Shown here: positions 1 to 6,641 of the stretch, in pieces
Numbering within the stretch: position 1 is the stretch's first letter
Layout of the letters: every line of letters begins with the position of its first letter
From: Clostridiaceae bacterium
Lineage (GTDB): Bacteria; Bacillota; Clostridia; DSM-8532
DNA length: 7,183 nt
Direction of reading: 5' to 3'
Assembly: GCA_025361665.1 (NCBI GenBank)
Contig: JANYKF010000168.1
Location: 1-7,183 of the forward strand
Made by a program: the position numbers and the translations under genes
The notes under the pieces: model-generated
The model's database searches: none
Told to the model about the DNA's origin: nothing
Seen by the model: the letters and a program-made list of their open reading frames with translations, nothing else

Positions 1-132
1 CTGGCGACGGCCGGGCTCAATCTGCGCATCAGCGGCCTTGGAATGGCAACGGCACAGGAACCTGCCGCGGGGGTATCGGTTGAAAAAGGGGAAGTGATTG
101 GGGTCCAGTTCCAGCAGGCTGCGGCGGATTGA
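1..132 (+). CDS. Penicillin-binding protein (FtsI/SpoVD type), 3' end with PASTA domain
   Basis: Partial gene entering from the left edge; only the last 43 residues and the TGA stop are visible. The fragment has the pattern of a PASTA domain end: a helix end with A-G-L, a strand (NLRISG), the GMATAQEPAAG segment matching the usual 'xxQxPxAG' turn, then V-x-K-G-x-V-I and a final strand. PASTA domains occur at the C-terminus of Firmicute class B PBPs such as SpoVD and PBP2x, and of PrkC-type kinases. Position directly before murE in a dcw cluster points to the septal transpeptidase, which cross-links peptidoglycan outside the membrane. Whether it is the vegetative division PBP or the sporulation-specific SpoVD cannot be decided, because the catalytic domain is outside the window. 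No terminator is visible after the stop, so transcription may continue into murE. Confidence 0.8.
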   Translation: MATAGLNLRISGLGMATAQEPAAGVSVEKGEVIGVQFQQAAAD

Positions 133-158
133 CAGCGGCAGGCCCAATACAGTAGAGT
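129..158 (+). promoter_or_regulatory. Candidate sigma-A-type promoter upstream of murE
   Basis: A perfect -35 hexamer TTGACA lies at 129-134, overlapping the stop codon of the upstream PBP gene. Eighteen bases later TAGAGT (153-158) matches four of six positions of TATAAT. This would start transcription about 90 bases before murE. The -10 match is only moderate and the spacer is one base longer than ideal, so this is a proposal. It sits in the only untranslated gap of the window, which is where a second entry point for the murE-to-ftsQ genes would be expected. Confidence 0.3.
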
Positions 159-244
159 GATGGATGTGCCATTCTCCGCGTGCCATTCCCGACACGCCAC
201 GCAAAGGGTCCTTGCGCTCGGGATCGGCAGGGCATGGGCAGGAC

Positions 245-250
245 AGGAGG
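245..250 (+). promoter_or_regulatory. Ribosome binding site deciding the murE start
   Basis: AGGAGG, a full Shine-Dalgarno core, ends seven bases before the ATG at 258. It argues for that ATG over the in-frame GTG at 180. The GTG would add 26 residues rich in Arg, Gly and Pro that do not look like a MurE N-terminus. Confidence 0.85.
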
Positions 251-257
251 AATACAG

Positions 258-1712
258 ATGAAACTCACCGATCTTCTGGTGGATTTGACATGGGAACTCA
301 TCGGCGGTTCGACCGATCTGGATATCCGGTCGGTTGCCTACGATTCAAGGAAAGCCCTTCCCGGCACCCTGTTTGTCTGCATCGACGGATTCAACACGGA
401 CGGGCACCTATACGCGCAATCGGCTGTCGACAACGGGGCTGCCTGCCTGATCACCGGGAAAGCCATTGCGGTGGACGGGAAAGTGACCGTCATCCGCGTG
501 CCGGATACGCGCCATGCGCTGGCAGGTGTCTCCGCACGCTGGTTCGGCAGCCCGGCGGATGGCATGGACGTGGTGGGTGTCACGGGTACGAAGGGGAAGA
601 CCACGACCACCTACATGATCCGGGAAATCCTTGAAAAAGCGGGCCATAGGACAGGTCTTGTCGGCACGGTGGAAAACTGCATCGGCCACGAGCGCATCCC
701 GGCGCGGAGAACTACGCCGGAATCGTATGATCTGCAGGAAATGTTCGAGAAGATGCGAGAAAGGTCGGTTGACAGCGTGGCCATGGAAGTTTCCTCCCAA
801 GGCCTCAAACTCAGCCGCGTGGATTTTGTGCCGTTCAAGATCGGCGTATTCACCAATTTTTCCCAGGATCACATCGGAGGGGCGGAACACACGGACATGG
901 CCGATTATTTCCGGTCCAAGATGCTGCTCTTCGCACGGTGCGGGTCCGCGATCGTGAATGCGGATGCCGATGTTTCCGACGCCGTGATCAAGGCCTGCGC
1001 AGGTCCCGTCCTGACATACGGAATCCGGCATTCCGCCGATATCCGGGCCGAGAAGGTGGAGACGCATCAGGACAGTGTCTCCTTTCACGCGGTGACCCCG
1101 TGGTTCCAGGCTGATGTCCGGGTGTCCGCCCCCGGATTGTTCAATGTATACAATGCGCTTGCGGCGATCGCCGCATGCGGACTTCTGGGTGTTTCGGCGG
1201 CGGATGTGCGGGCAGGCCTGGCGGAGATACAGGTTCCCGGACGCGTCGAAGTGGTACCGACGCCCGGCAGGCCCTATACGGTCATGATCGATTACGCGCA
1301 CACGCCGGACAGCCTGGAGAACATCCTGTCGGCCGTGCGGGACTTCACGGCAGGCAGGCTCATCAGCCTGTTCGGCTGCGGAGGCGACCGCGATCGCTCG
1401 AAACGCCCCCTGATGGGCCTTATTTCCGGACGTCTGGCGGACTATACGATCATCACGTCGGACAATCCGCGCACAGAGGAACCGGAGCAGATCCTGCGGG
1501 ACATAGAAGCCGGCATCCTGTCTTCCGGCGCCGATTACACCGTCATCACAGACAGGACCGCGGCCATCCGGCACGCGCTGGAGAACGGCCGGACCGGCGA
1601 CATCATCGTACTGGCCGGAAAAGGACATGAAACCTATCAGATGTTCAAGGACAGGACCATCCATTACGACGAGCGGGAAGTGGTGGAAACGCTTTTGAAA
1701 GAGATGGTGTGA
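258..1712 (+). CDS. murE: UDP-MurNAc-tripeptide synthetase, meso-DAP type
   Basis: Cytoplasmic ATP-dependent ligase adding the third residue of the stem peptide to UDP-MurNAc-L-Ala-D-Glu. At 484 residues it has normal length for MurE. Visible features in order: N-terminal UDP-binding domain (about 1-100, with YDSRKALPGTLFV at 28-40); P-loop TGTKGKTT at 109-116; TTPE at 152-155; MEVSSQGL at 176-183; DHIG near 204-207; the candidate carbamylated lysine K221 in YFRSKMLLF; DYAHTPDSL at 345-353; DNPR at 402-405; and AGKGHE at 453-458. DNPR is the known signature of meso-diaminopimelate-adding MurE, whereas lysine-adding enzymes have a different residue at the Arg position, so a DAP-type wall is inferred. 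The start at 258 is chosen for its AGGAGG site. murF begins within a few bases of the stop. All catalytic motifs appear intact. Confidence 0.96.
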   Translation: MKLTDLLVDLTWELIGGSTDLDIRSVAYDSRKALPGTLFVCIDGFNTDGHLYAQSAVDNGAACLITGKAIAVDGKVTVIRVPDTRHALAGVSARWFGSPADGMDVVGVTGTKGKTTTTYMIREILEKAGHRTGLVGTVENCIGHERIPARRTTPESYDLQEMFEKMRERSVDSVAMEVSSQGLKLSRVDFVPFKIGVFTNFSQDHIGGAEHTDMADYFRSKMLLFARCGSAIVNADADVSDAVIKACAGPVLTYGIRHSADIRAEKVETHQDSVSFHAVTPWFQADVRVSAPGLFNVYNALAAIAACGLLGVSAADVRAGLAEIQVPGRVEVVPTPGRPYTVMIDYAHTPDSLENILSAVRDFTAGRLISLFGCGGDRDRSKRPLMGLISGRLADYTIITSDNPRTEEPEQILRDIEAGILSSGADYTVITDRTAAIRHALENGRTGDIIVLAGKGHETYQMFKDRTIHYDEREVVETLLKEMV

Positions 1713-1715
1713 ACG

Positions 1716-3173
1716 GTGAAACAGATGACGGCTACGGAGATCGCCCGTGCGTGCGGCGGTGTCCTGCAAGGCTCTGATGTCGCGGTGACAGGCATTTCAA
1801 CCGATTCGCGGACGATCAGGCCCGGCATGCTCTTCGTCGCCATACGCGGACCCAGGCATGACGGCCACCTCTTTGTGACGGAGGCGGCCGGCAAGGGTGC
1901 GGCTCTGGCGCTTGTGGACGGCAAGGCTGATACGCCGGCTGAAATCCCCTCCGTCCGGTGCGAAGACACCGTGAAGGCGCTCGGAGCGCTGGCGGCGTGG
2001 CACAGGAACCGGTTCGGCATTCCCGTGGTGGCGGTGACCGGCAGCGTGGGCAAGACCAGCACCCGCGAGATGATCGCGGCGGCACTGAGCACCCGTTACA
2101 ATGTACTGAAGACAAAGGGAAACTACAACAATGAAATCGGGCTGCCCCTGTCTGTTCTGGAGCTGGACGACGCGCACCAGGCTGCCGTCTTTGAACTCGG
2201 CATGAGCGGACTCGGTGAAATCGGCCATCTTTCGCGGATCGTGCGGCCCGACATCGCCGTCATCACGAATATCGGCCTTTCCCACATCGAAAAACTCGGT
2301 TCACGCCAGAACATCCTGCGTGCCAAGCTGGAAATCATCGAGGGAATGGGACCGGACGGGGTCGTCATCCTCAACGGGGAGGACGAACTGCTGAAAGGCC
2401 TGCGCGGGCTGCTTCACTTCAAGACCCTTTATTACGGCATGGATGAGGCGACCGATGTCCAGGGATATGAGGCCGCTTCCCTCGGAGAGAACGGGATGGC
2501 CTTCAAGACAAGCATTGCCGGTATTGATGGCTCCTTCACCATCCGCGCACCGGGCCTGCACAGCGTTTCGAATGCCCTGGCGGCCCTTGCGGTCTGCCAT
2601 GTGCTCGGACTGCGCCAGATAGAGGCTGAAGAAGGATTGCAGCGGTATGCCGGCGAGAAGATGCGGATGAACATATTCAACCGCTGCGGCGTCAAAGTCA
2701 TCAATGATGTCTACAATGCAGCACCCGCCTCCATGAAGGCCGCCCTTTCCGTATTGGCGGAACTCGGTGCCGGAAGGCGCACCGTGGCGGTTCTCGGAGA
2801 CATGCTGGAGCTGGGGGACTGGTCCAGGGAAGCGCACCTGGATGTGGGCAGGCAGGCAGGTGCCCTGAAACTGGGGCTCCTGTTCGGAATTGGCAGCGAG
2901 GCGAAATGGTACTTGTCGGGTGCACTGGAAATGGGCATGAAAGCGAAACGGATGCAGGGATTCGCCACGGCGGAGGAAGCCGAAGATGCCCTGTCGGATT
3001 GCCTGGAATCCGGCGATGTCGTTCTGTTCAAGGCGTCACGCGGGCTCCGGCTCGAACAGATGGTCGGACGGCTGTTCCCCGAAGCCCCTGAACCGGAAAC
3101 ACAGGATCCGTCCGAAACAGCCATGATTTCCGGTTCAACTGCCCAGTCTGGCACTTCCGGAGGGTTGCTATGA
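1716..3173 (+). CDS. murF: UDP-MurNAc-tripeptide:D-Ala-D-Ala ligase
   Basis: Cytoplasmic Mur ligase that adds D-Ala-D-Ala to UDP-MurNAc-tripeptide, completing the pentapeptide. It has 485 residues, slightly long for the family. Motifs seen: TDSRTIRPGMLFVA (29-42) in the UDP-binding domain; P-loop TGSVGKTSTRE (109-119); KGNYNNEIGLPLS (134-146); ELGMSGLGEI (160-169), the GEI motif typical of MurF; TNIGLSHIEKLGS (185-197); the likely carbamylated lysine K204; NDVYNAAPASM (330-340), where many MurF have YNANP or YNASP; LGDMLELG (360-367); and KASRGLRLEQMV (439-450). The last 30 residues (456-485) are a Pro/Ser/Thr/Gly-rich tail outside the catalytic fold. The GTG start at 1716 lies three bases after the murE stop. 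An ATG at 1725, preceded by GGTGA, is an alternative that would remove three residues. The stop overlaps the mraY start. Confidence 0.95.
   Translation: MKQMTATEIARACGGVLQGSDVAVTGISTDSRTIRPGMLFVAIRGPRHDGHLFVTEAAGKGAALALVDGKADTPAEIPSVRCEDTVKALGALAAWHRNRFGIPVVAVTGSVGKTSTREMIAAALSTRYNVLKTKGNYNNEIGLPLSVLELDDAHQAAVFELGMSGLGEIGHLSRIVRPDIAVITNIGLSHIEKLGSRQNILRAKLEIIEGMGPDGVVILNGEDELLKGLRGLLHFKTLYYGMDEATDVQGYEAASLGENGMAFKTSIAGIDGSFTIRAPGLHSVSNALAALAVCHVLGLRQIEAEEGLQRYAGEKMRMNIFNRCGVKVINDVYNAAPASMKAALSVLAELGAGRRTVAVLGDMLELGDWSREAHLDVGRQAGALKLGLLFGIGSEAKWYLSGALEMGMKAKRMQGFATAEEAEDALSDCLESGDVVLFKASRGLRLEQMVGRLFPEAPEPETQDPSETAMISGSTAQSGTSGGLL
3159..3164 (+). promoter_or_regulatory. Ribosome binding site of mraY inside murF
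   Basis: GGAGGG lies within the last codons of murF, five bases before the ATG at 3170 and eight before a second ATG at 3173. Either start is compatible with it. The first gives the four-base ATGA overlap also seen at ftsW/murG and murG/ftsQ. Confidence 0.7.
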
Positions 3174-4156
3174 TGAAATTGTTTGGGTTTCTTCCATTGC
3201 CCGTTGCTGTGTTCCTTTTGTCTTTCGCCGTATCCGCACTATCCGGATTGGTTCTCATACCTTGGCTGCGCCGTCTGAAAATCGGCCAGACCGTGCGCGA
3301 GGAGGGTCTCAAGAGCCATTACGCGAAAAACGGGACACCCATGATGGGCGGGCTGCTGTTCCTGACGGCCATGGCAGTCGTGGGTGTTCCCTTGTGCCTG
3401 GCCGGCTTCAATCTCTGGCCCTACATGCTGGTGACACTCGGATGCGGCCTGGTCGGCTTCGCGGACGATTGGATCAAAGTGGTCCGCAAGCGCAGTAAAG
3501 GGGTGTCCGGCAGGCAGAAGATGCTGGCGCTGGGCCTGGTCGCCGTCCTGTTTGTCACATGGTGCCTGGTCGGGGGAACGGAAATCCGGAACCTGGTCAT
3601 TCCTTTTGCCGGCATGGACGCCCCATGGACCGTGCCTTTCTGGCTGGCAGGCGGGTTGGGTATATTCATCCTGCTTGCATTCACGAACGGGGTCAACCTG
3701 ACGGACGGCGTGGACGGCCTGGCCGGCAGCGTGACCCTGGTGGTCCTGACCGTATTGGGGGTCCTTTTCTCGTTCCGGGCGGAACTCGACGACTTGCGCC
3801 TCTTCAGCGCCCTGATGGCAGGCGGCGTCCTCGGATACCTGCTATACAACTTCCATCCGGCGAAGGTCTTCATGGGCGACACCGGTTCCCTCGCGCTGGG
3901 CGGGGCCGTGTCCTCCGTGGCCATCGCGGCCGGGATGCCGCTTCTTTTCATCCTCGTGGGCATCGTCTACGTAGCGGAGGACCTGTCTGTCATCATTCAG
4001 GTTTTCTGGTTCAAACGGACAGGCAGGCGGGTGTTCCGGATGGCACCCATCCATCATCATTTTGAAATGGCCGGCTGGAAGGAAAACAAGATTGTATGGG
4101 TGTTCTCGGGTGTCGGCATCCTGTTTGGACTGCTGGCGCTCCTGGCATCACGGTGA
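3170..4156 (+). CDS. mraY: Phospho-MurNAc-pentapeptide transferase
   Basis: Integral membrane enzyme that moves phospho-MurNAc-pentapeptide from UDP to undecaprenyl phosphate, making lipid I on the inner membrane face. The 328 residues and roughly ten hydrophobic segments (the first at about 9-31, the last at about 309-326) match the family. Diagnostic motifs are all present: the GTPMMGG loop (55-61); the Mg-binding region with FADDWIKV (97-104, D99 and D100); NGVNLTDGVDGLAG (173-186); FMGDTGSLALGG (234-245, D237); and the triple-histidine loop FRMAPIHHHFE (289-299). The start forms an ATGA overlap with the murF stop; an ATG one codon later is possible. murD, a frequent next gene in dcw clusters, does not follow; ftsW starts within six bases. 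Confidence 0.96.
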   Translation: MMKLFGFLPLPVAVFLLSFAVSALSGLVLIPWLRRLKIGQTVREEGLKSHYAKNGTPMMGGLLFLTAMAVVGVPLCLAGFNLWPYMLVTLGCGLVGFADDWIKVVRKRSKGVSGRQKMLALGLVAVLFVTWCLVGGTEIRNLVIPFAGMDAPWTVPFWLAGGLGIFILLAFTNGVNLTDGVDGLAGSVTLVVLTVLGVLFSFRAELDDLRLFSALMAGGVLGYLLYNFHPAKVFMGDTGSLALGGAVSSVAIAAGMPLLFILVGIVYVAEDLSVIIQVFWFKRTGRRVFRMAPIHHHFEMAGWKENKIVWVFSGVGILFGLLALLASR

Positions 4157-4161
4157 GGGGC

Positions 4162-5526
4162 ATGGCGGAAAAAAGGACACGGAAGTGGAAGGATCTTGAT
4201 TTCCCGCTCTTGACGCTGGTCCTGGTCCTGCTGGCCATCGGACTGCTGATGGTTTTTTCAGCGAGTTCTTATTACGCCATGTACCGGTTCGGCGACAAGT
4301 ACATGTTTGTTGCCAAACAGGCCGTGTTTGCGCTCCTCGGCGTGTTTCTGATGCTGGTGGCCTCCCGGATCGATTACCATTTCGTCGGAAAGATCTCTCC
4401 TGTTTTGGCCATTTTCGGCATCCTGCTGCTGGGTGTTGTCCTGATCCCGGGTGTCGGCTGGGTCAGCAATGACGCGCGGCGCTGGTTCAACTTGGGATTC
4501 ACGACCGTGCAGCCTTCGGAATTCATGAAGATTGCCTTGATCCTGGTGCTTTCCTTCAGTCTTTCACAGCGGCACAACAAGCTCAAATCGCTGTGGTCCG
4601 GCCTGGTCCCCTACCTCGTGATGGTGGGCATCATCGATGCCGAACTGTACTTCGAGCCCCATATGAGCGCCATTGTCATCATCACGCTCATATCCCTCAT
4701 CATCCTGATAGCGGCGGGAGCCAAGTTTTGGCATTTTCTCCTTGTGTCCGTACCCGCTGTCGCCATCGGCGCGGTGCTGATGGTGATGGAAGGATACCGC
4801 ATGGACCGAATCATGACCTTCCTCGGACAGAACAACGACCCGACCGGAGACGCCTACCAAATCAACAATTCGCTGATTGCCATCGGTTCGGGTTCGCTGT
4901 TCGGACGCGGACTGGGGCAGAGCCTCCAAAAAAACCTGTACATCCCGGAACCGCAGAGCGATTTCATTTTCGCCGTCTTGGCCGAGGAATTGGGTTTCAT
5001 CGGCGCCGTGACGGTGCTGCTGCTGTTTGTCCTGCTGATCATCCGGGGCATGCGCGTTTCCATGAATGCGCCGGACATGCTGGGCGGCCTGATGGGGGTC
5101 GGCCTCACGTCCCTGTTTGCCATCGAGGTGATGCTCAACCTTGCGGTTGTGACGAAGAGCATTCCGACAACGGGGATCCCGCTGCCGTTCTTCAGTTCCG
5201 GGGGCACTTCGCTGCTGTTCATGATGGTGGCCATGGGCATCCTGCTGAACATTTCGCGACAAACGGTTCCGGCTTTCCGGCCAGGCGTCGTGCCGGATCC
5301 CGAACGGCAGCCGCCGGCCGGACAGCGGCCATTGTGGGGTACGTCGAAGCAGGGTACGTCGAAGCAGGGTACACAGAAGCAGGGTGCGCCGAAGCAGGGT
5401 ACGCGGGAGCAGGGCGCATCGAAGCAGGGTACGCCGAAGCAGGGTATGCCGCCGAAGCAGGGTATGCAGAAGCAGGGTACGCCGCCGAAGCAGGTGCCGG
5501 GTCCGGCGGGAAGGACGCGCCGATGA
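4162..5526 (+). CDS. ftsW: SEDS-family septal glycosyltransferase with repetitive C-terminal tail
   Basis: Polytopic SEDS protein. FtsW polymerises lipid II into glycan strands at the septum together with a class B PBP. Of 454 residues, about 1-366 form the membrane core with about ten transmembrane segments. Family motifs: RRWFNLGFTTVQPSEFMK (106-123), QSDFIFAVLAEELG (265-278, holding D267, which aligns with the catalytic Asp of the family), and PTTGIPLPFFSSGGTSLL (335-352). The usual QPDxGT motif reads EPHMSA at 165-170. Residues 367-454 form an extra basic, disordered-looking cytoplasmic tail with about ten KQG pentapeptide repeats. SpoVE, the sporulation paralogue, cannot be excluded. Start: ATG 4162 is chosen, but AGGGG lies only one base upstream; GTG at 4153, overlapping the mraY stop as GTGA, is a real alternative adding three residues. 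Confidence 0.92.
   Translation: MAEKRTRKWKDLDFPLLTLVLVLLAIGLLMVFSASSYYAMYRFGDKYMFVAKQAVFALLGVFLMLVASRIDYHFVGKISPVLAIFGILLLGVVLIPGVGWVSNDARRWFNLGFTTVQPSEFMKIALILVLSFSLSQRHNKLKSLWSGLVPYLVMVGIIDAELYFEPHMSAIVIITLISLIILIAAGAKFWHFLLVSVPAVAIGAVLMVMEGYRMDRIMTFLGQNNDPTGDAYQINNSLIAIGSGSLFGRGLGQSLQKNLYIPEPQSDFIFAVLAEELGFIGAVTVLLLFVLLIIRGMRVSMNAPDMLGGLMGVGLTSLFAIEVMLNLAVVTKSIPTTGIPLPFFSSGGTSLLFMMVAMGILLNISRQTVPAFRPGVVPDPERQPPAGQRPLWGTSKQGTSKQGTQKQGAPKQGTREQGASKQGTPKQGMPPKQGMQKQGTPPKQVPGPAGRTRR
5341..5496 (+). repeat. 15-bp tandem repeat (minisatellite) within ftsW
   Basis: Ten tandem units, consensus ACGYCGAAGCAGGGT. Units 1 and 2 (5341-5370) are identical. Units 8 and 10 carry an extra CCG and are 18 bases long, and the last unit ends GTG instead of GGT. 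In the ftsW frame the units encode TSKQG, TSKQG, TQKQG, APKQG, TREQG, ASKQG, TPKQG, MPPKQG, MQKQG and TPPKQV. Every unit is a multiple of three, so gain or loss of copies would keep ftsW in frame. The array ends 26 bases before the murG start codon. Confidence 0.97.
5508..5515 (+). promoter_or_regulatory. Ribosome binding site of murG inside ftsW
   Basis: GGGAAGGA lies between the ftsW repeat array and the murG ATG at 5523, with about eight bases from its GG to the start codon. It is an imperfect but reasonable Shine-Dalgarno site. It supports the ATG at 5523 rather than the open upstream reading through the repeats in the same frame. Confidence 0.55.
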
Positions 5527-6641
5527 AGATCCTGATTGCAGCCGCGGGCACCGGAGGACACATCAATCCCGGCCTGGCCATTGCCAGGGGGATCCAGGCA
5601 GCGCATCCGATGGCCGAAATCCGCTTTGTCGGCACGAAAAGGGGCCTTGAAGCCATTTTGATTCCACGCGAGGGCTTCGGGCTCTCCTTTATCGATGTGC
5701 GCGGATTCCGCCGGAGGCTTTCCTGGGATACCGTTGTCACGTTCTTCACCCTGCTGCGTTCGTTTTTTCAGGCGGGCAGCTTGCTGCGCGAATGGAAGCC
5801 CGACCTTGTGGTCGGCACGGGCGGCTATGTCTGCGGCCCCATCCTTTCTGCCGCCGTCCTGCAGGGCATTCCCACCCTTCTCCATGAGTCCAACGCGCTG
5901 CCCGGAGTCACGACGAAATTGCTGGCCCCGTTCGTCAATCGCGTTGCCGTCAATTTCGAAGACGCGGCGGGACGCCTGTCAAAGGGAGCCCGCGTCCGGG
6001 TGACCGGAAATCCCGTGAGGCAGTCCCTGATGACCGTCGACAAGGAGGCCGCGCGCACCCGGTGCGGCCTGGGGAAAAACGACCTGTTCGTGGTCGTGTT
6101 CTTCGGAAGCCTCGGGTCCGATACCCTCAACAGGGTGATCCTCGACATGCTGCGCGCTCATCCGGAAGGATTGGGCTACCGGATGCTGTTCGGCACCGGC
6201 CTGAAGCATCATGGGAAGGTGATGGCCGCGCTGGAGGGTCATGTGCCGCCCGGCGTGGAGATCCTTCCTTACCTGTACGAGGTGGATGACGTACTGGCCG
6301 CCGCCGATCTGACCGTTTGCCGGGCCGGCGCGATGACACCCGGGGAACTCTGCGTGCTCGGGGTTCCCTCCATCCTGATTCCGTCCCCTTACGTGGCGGA
6401 CAACCATCAGGAGTACAACGCGCGTTCGCTTGAGGCACGAGGGGCTTCCGTCGTCGTGCTGGAAAAATATCTGTCCGGCGCGCTGCTTCACGAGCAGATC
6501 CGGACGCTCCTCGACGACCGTGATCTGCGTCGCCGAATGTCCGCTGCGGCACTGAAGCTGGCCCGGCGCGAGGCAGGCAGGGATATCCAGGAAATGGTGG
6601 ATGATCTGCTGCGCCTGAGAAGGGGCGGAATGTTCCGATGA
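5523..6641 (+). CDS. murG: Lipid II synthase (UDP-GlcNAc:lipid I GlcNAc transferase)
   Basis: Peripheral membrane GT-B glycosyltransferase that transfers GlcNAc from UDP-GlcNAc to lipid I, giving lipid II on the cytoplasmic face. Its 372 residues match the usual length of about 360. N-domain: glycine loop AAGTGGHINPGLAI (7-20), GTGGY (98-102) and HESNALPG (121-128), where many MurG have HEQN. Linker to C-domain: VTGNPVR (160-166). C-domain: FFGSLGSDTLN (193-203), a variant of the GGSxGAxxLN loop; CRAGAMTPGEL (266-276), the UDP-sugar contact region; and PSPYVADNHQEYNA (287-300). The HESN and F-G-S-L-G forms resemble those I recall from clostridial MurG. The ATG overlaps the ftsW stop as ATGA. 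The frame is open far upstream through the repeat array, but MKILIAAAGTGGH is a textbook N-terminus, so no extension is proposed. The stop overlaps ftsQ, again as ATGA. Confidence 0.96.
   Translation: MKILIAAAGTGGHINPGLAIARGIQAAHPMAEIRFVGTKRGLEAILIPREGFGLSFIDVRGFRRRLSWDTVVTFFTLLRSFFQAGSLLREWKPDLVVGTGGYVCGPILSAAVLQGIPTLLHESNALPGVTTKLLAPFVNRVAVNFEDAAGRLSKGARVRVTGNPVRQSLMTVDKEAARTRCGLGKNDLFVVVFFGSLGSDTLNRVILDMLRAHPEGLGYRMLFGTGLKHHGKVMAALEGHVPPGVEILPYLYEVDDVLAAADLTVCRAGAMTPGELCVLGVPSILIPSPYVADNHQEYNARSLEARGASVVVLEKYLSGALLHEQIRTLLDDRDLRRRMSAAALKLARREAGRDIQEMVDDLLRLRRGGMFR

Noticed and set aside
200..216. Hairpin CGCAA...TTGCG as a possible terminator between the PBP gene and murE
   Set aside because: The stem is short and bulged with a very small loop, and no T-run follows, so it does not look like an intrinsic terminator.
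180..257. GTG at 180 as an N-terminal extension of murE
   Set aside because: It would add 26 residues not typical of MurE, whereas the ATG at 258 has a full AGGAGG seven bases upstream.
408..1769. Long open frame of 453 codons on the - strand, opposite murE
   Set aside because: It lies entirely antisense to an intact, motif-complete murE. Its translation is rich in Arg, His, Gly and Pro with no recognisable fold, as expected for the shadow of a GC-rich gene.
5341..5496. CRISPR array
   Set aside because: The units are contiguous 15 to 18-base repeats without spacers and lie in frame inside ftsW, so this is a coding minisatellite.
4593..5522. Upstream extension of the murG frame, making a 682-residue product
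   Set aside because: The part before 5523 overlaps ftsW and has the composition of an out-of-frame reading. The MurG family N-terminus starts exactly at the ATG at 5523 with a nearby ribosome site.
4854..5885. Minus-strand frames with Cys-Phe-Gly-Val-Pro or Tyr-Pro-Ala-Ser repeats across the array
   Set aside because: They are the complementary readings of the ftsW minisatellite. Fifteen-base repeats without stops stay open in every frame, and there is no independent sign of coding on that strand.
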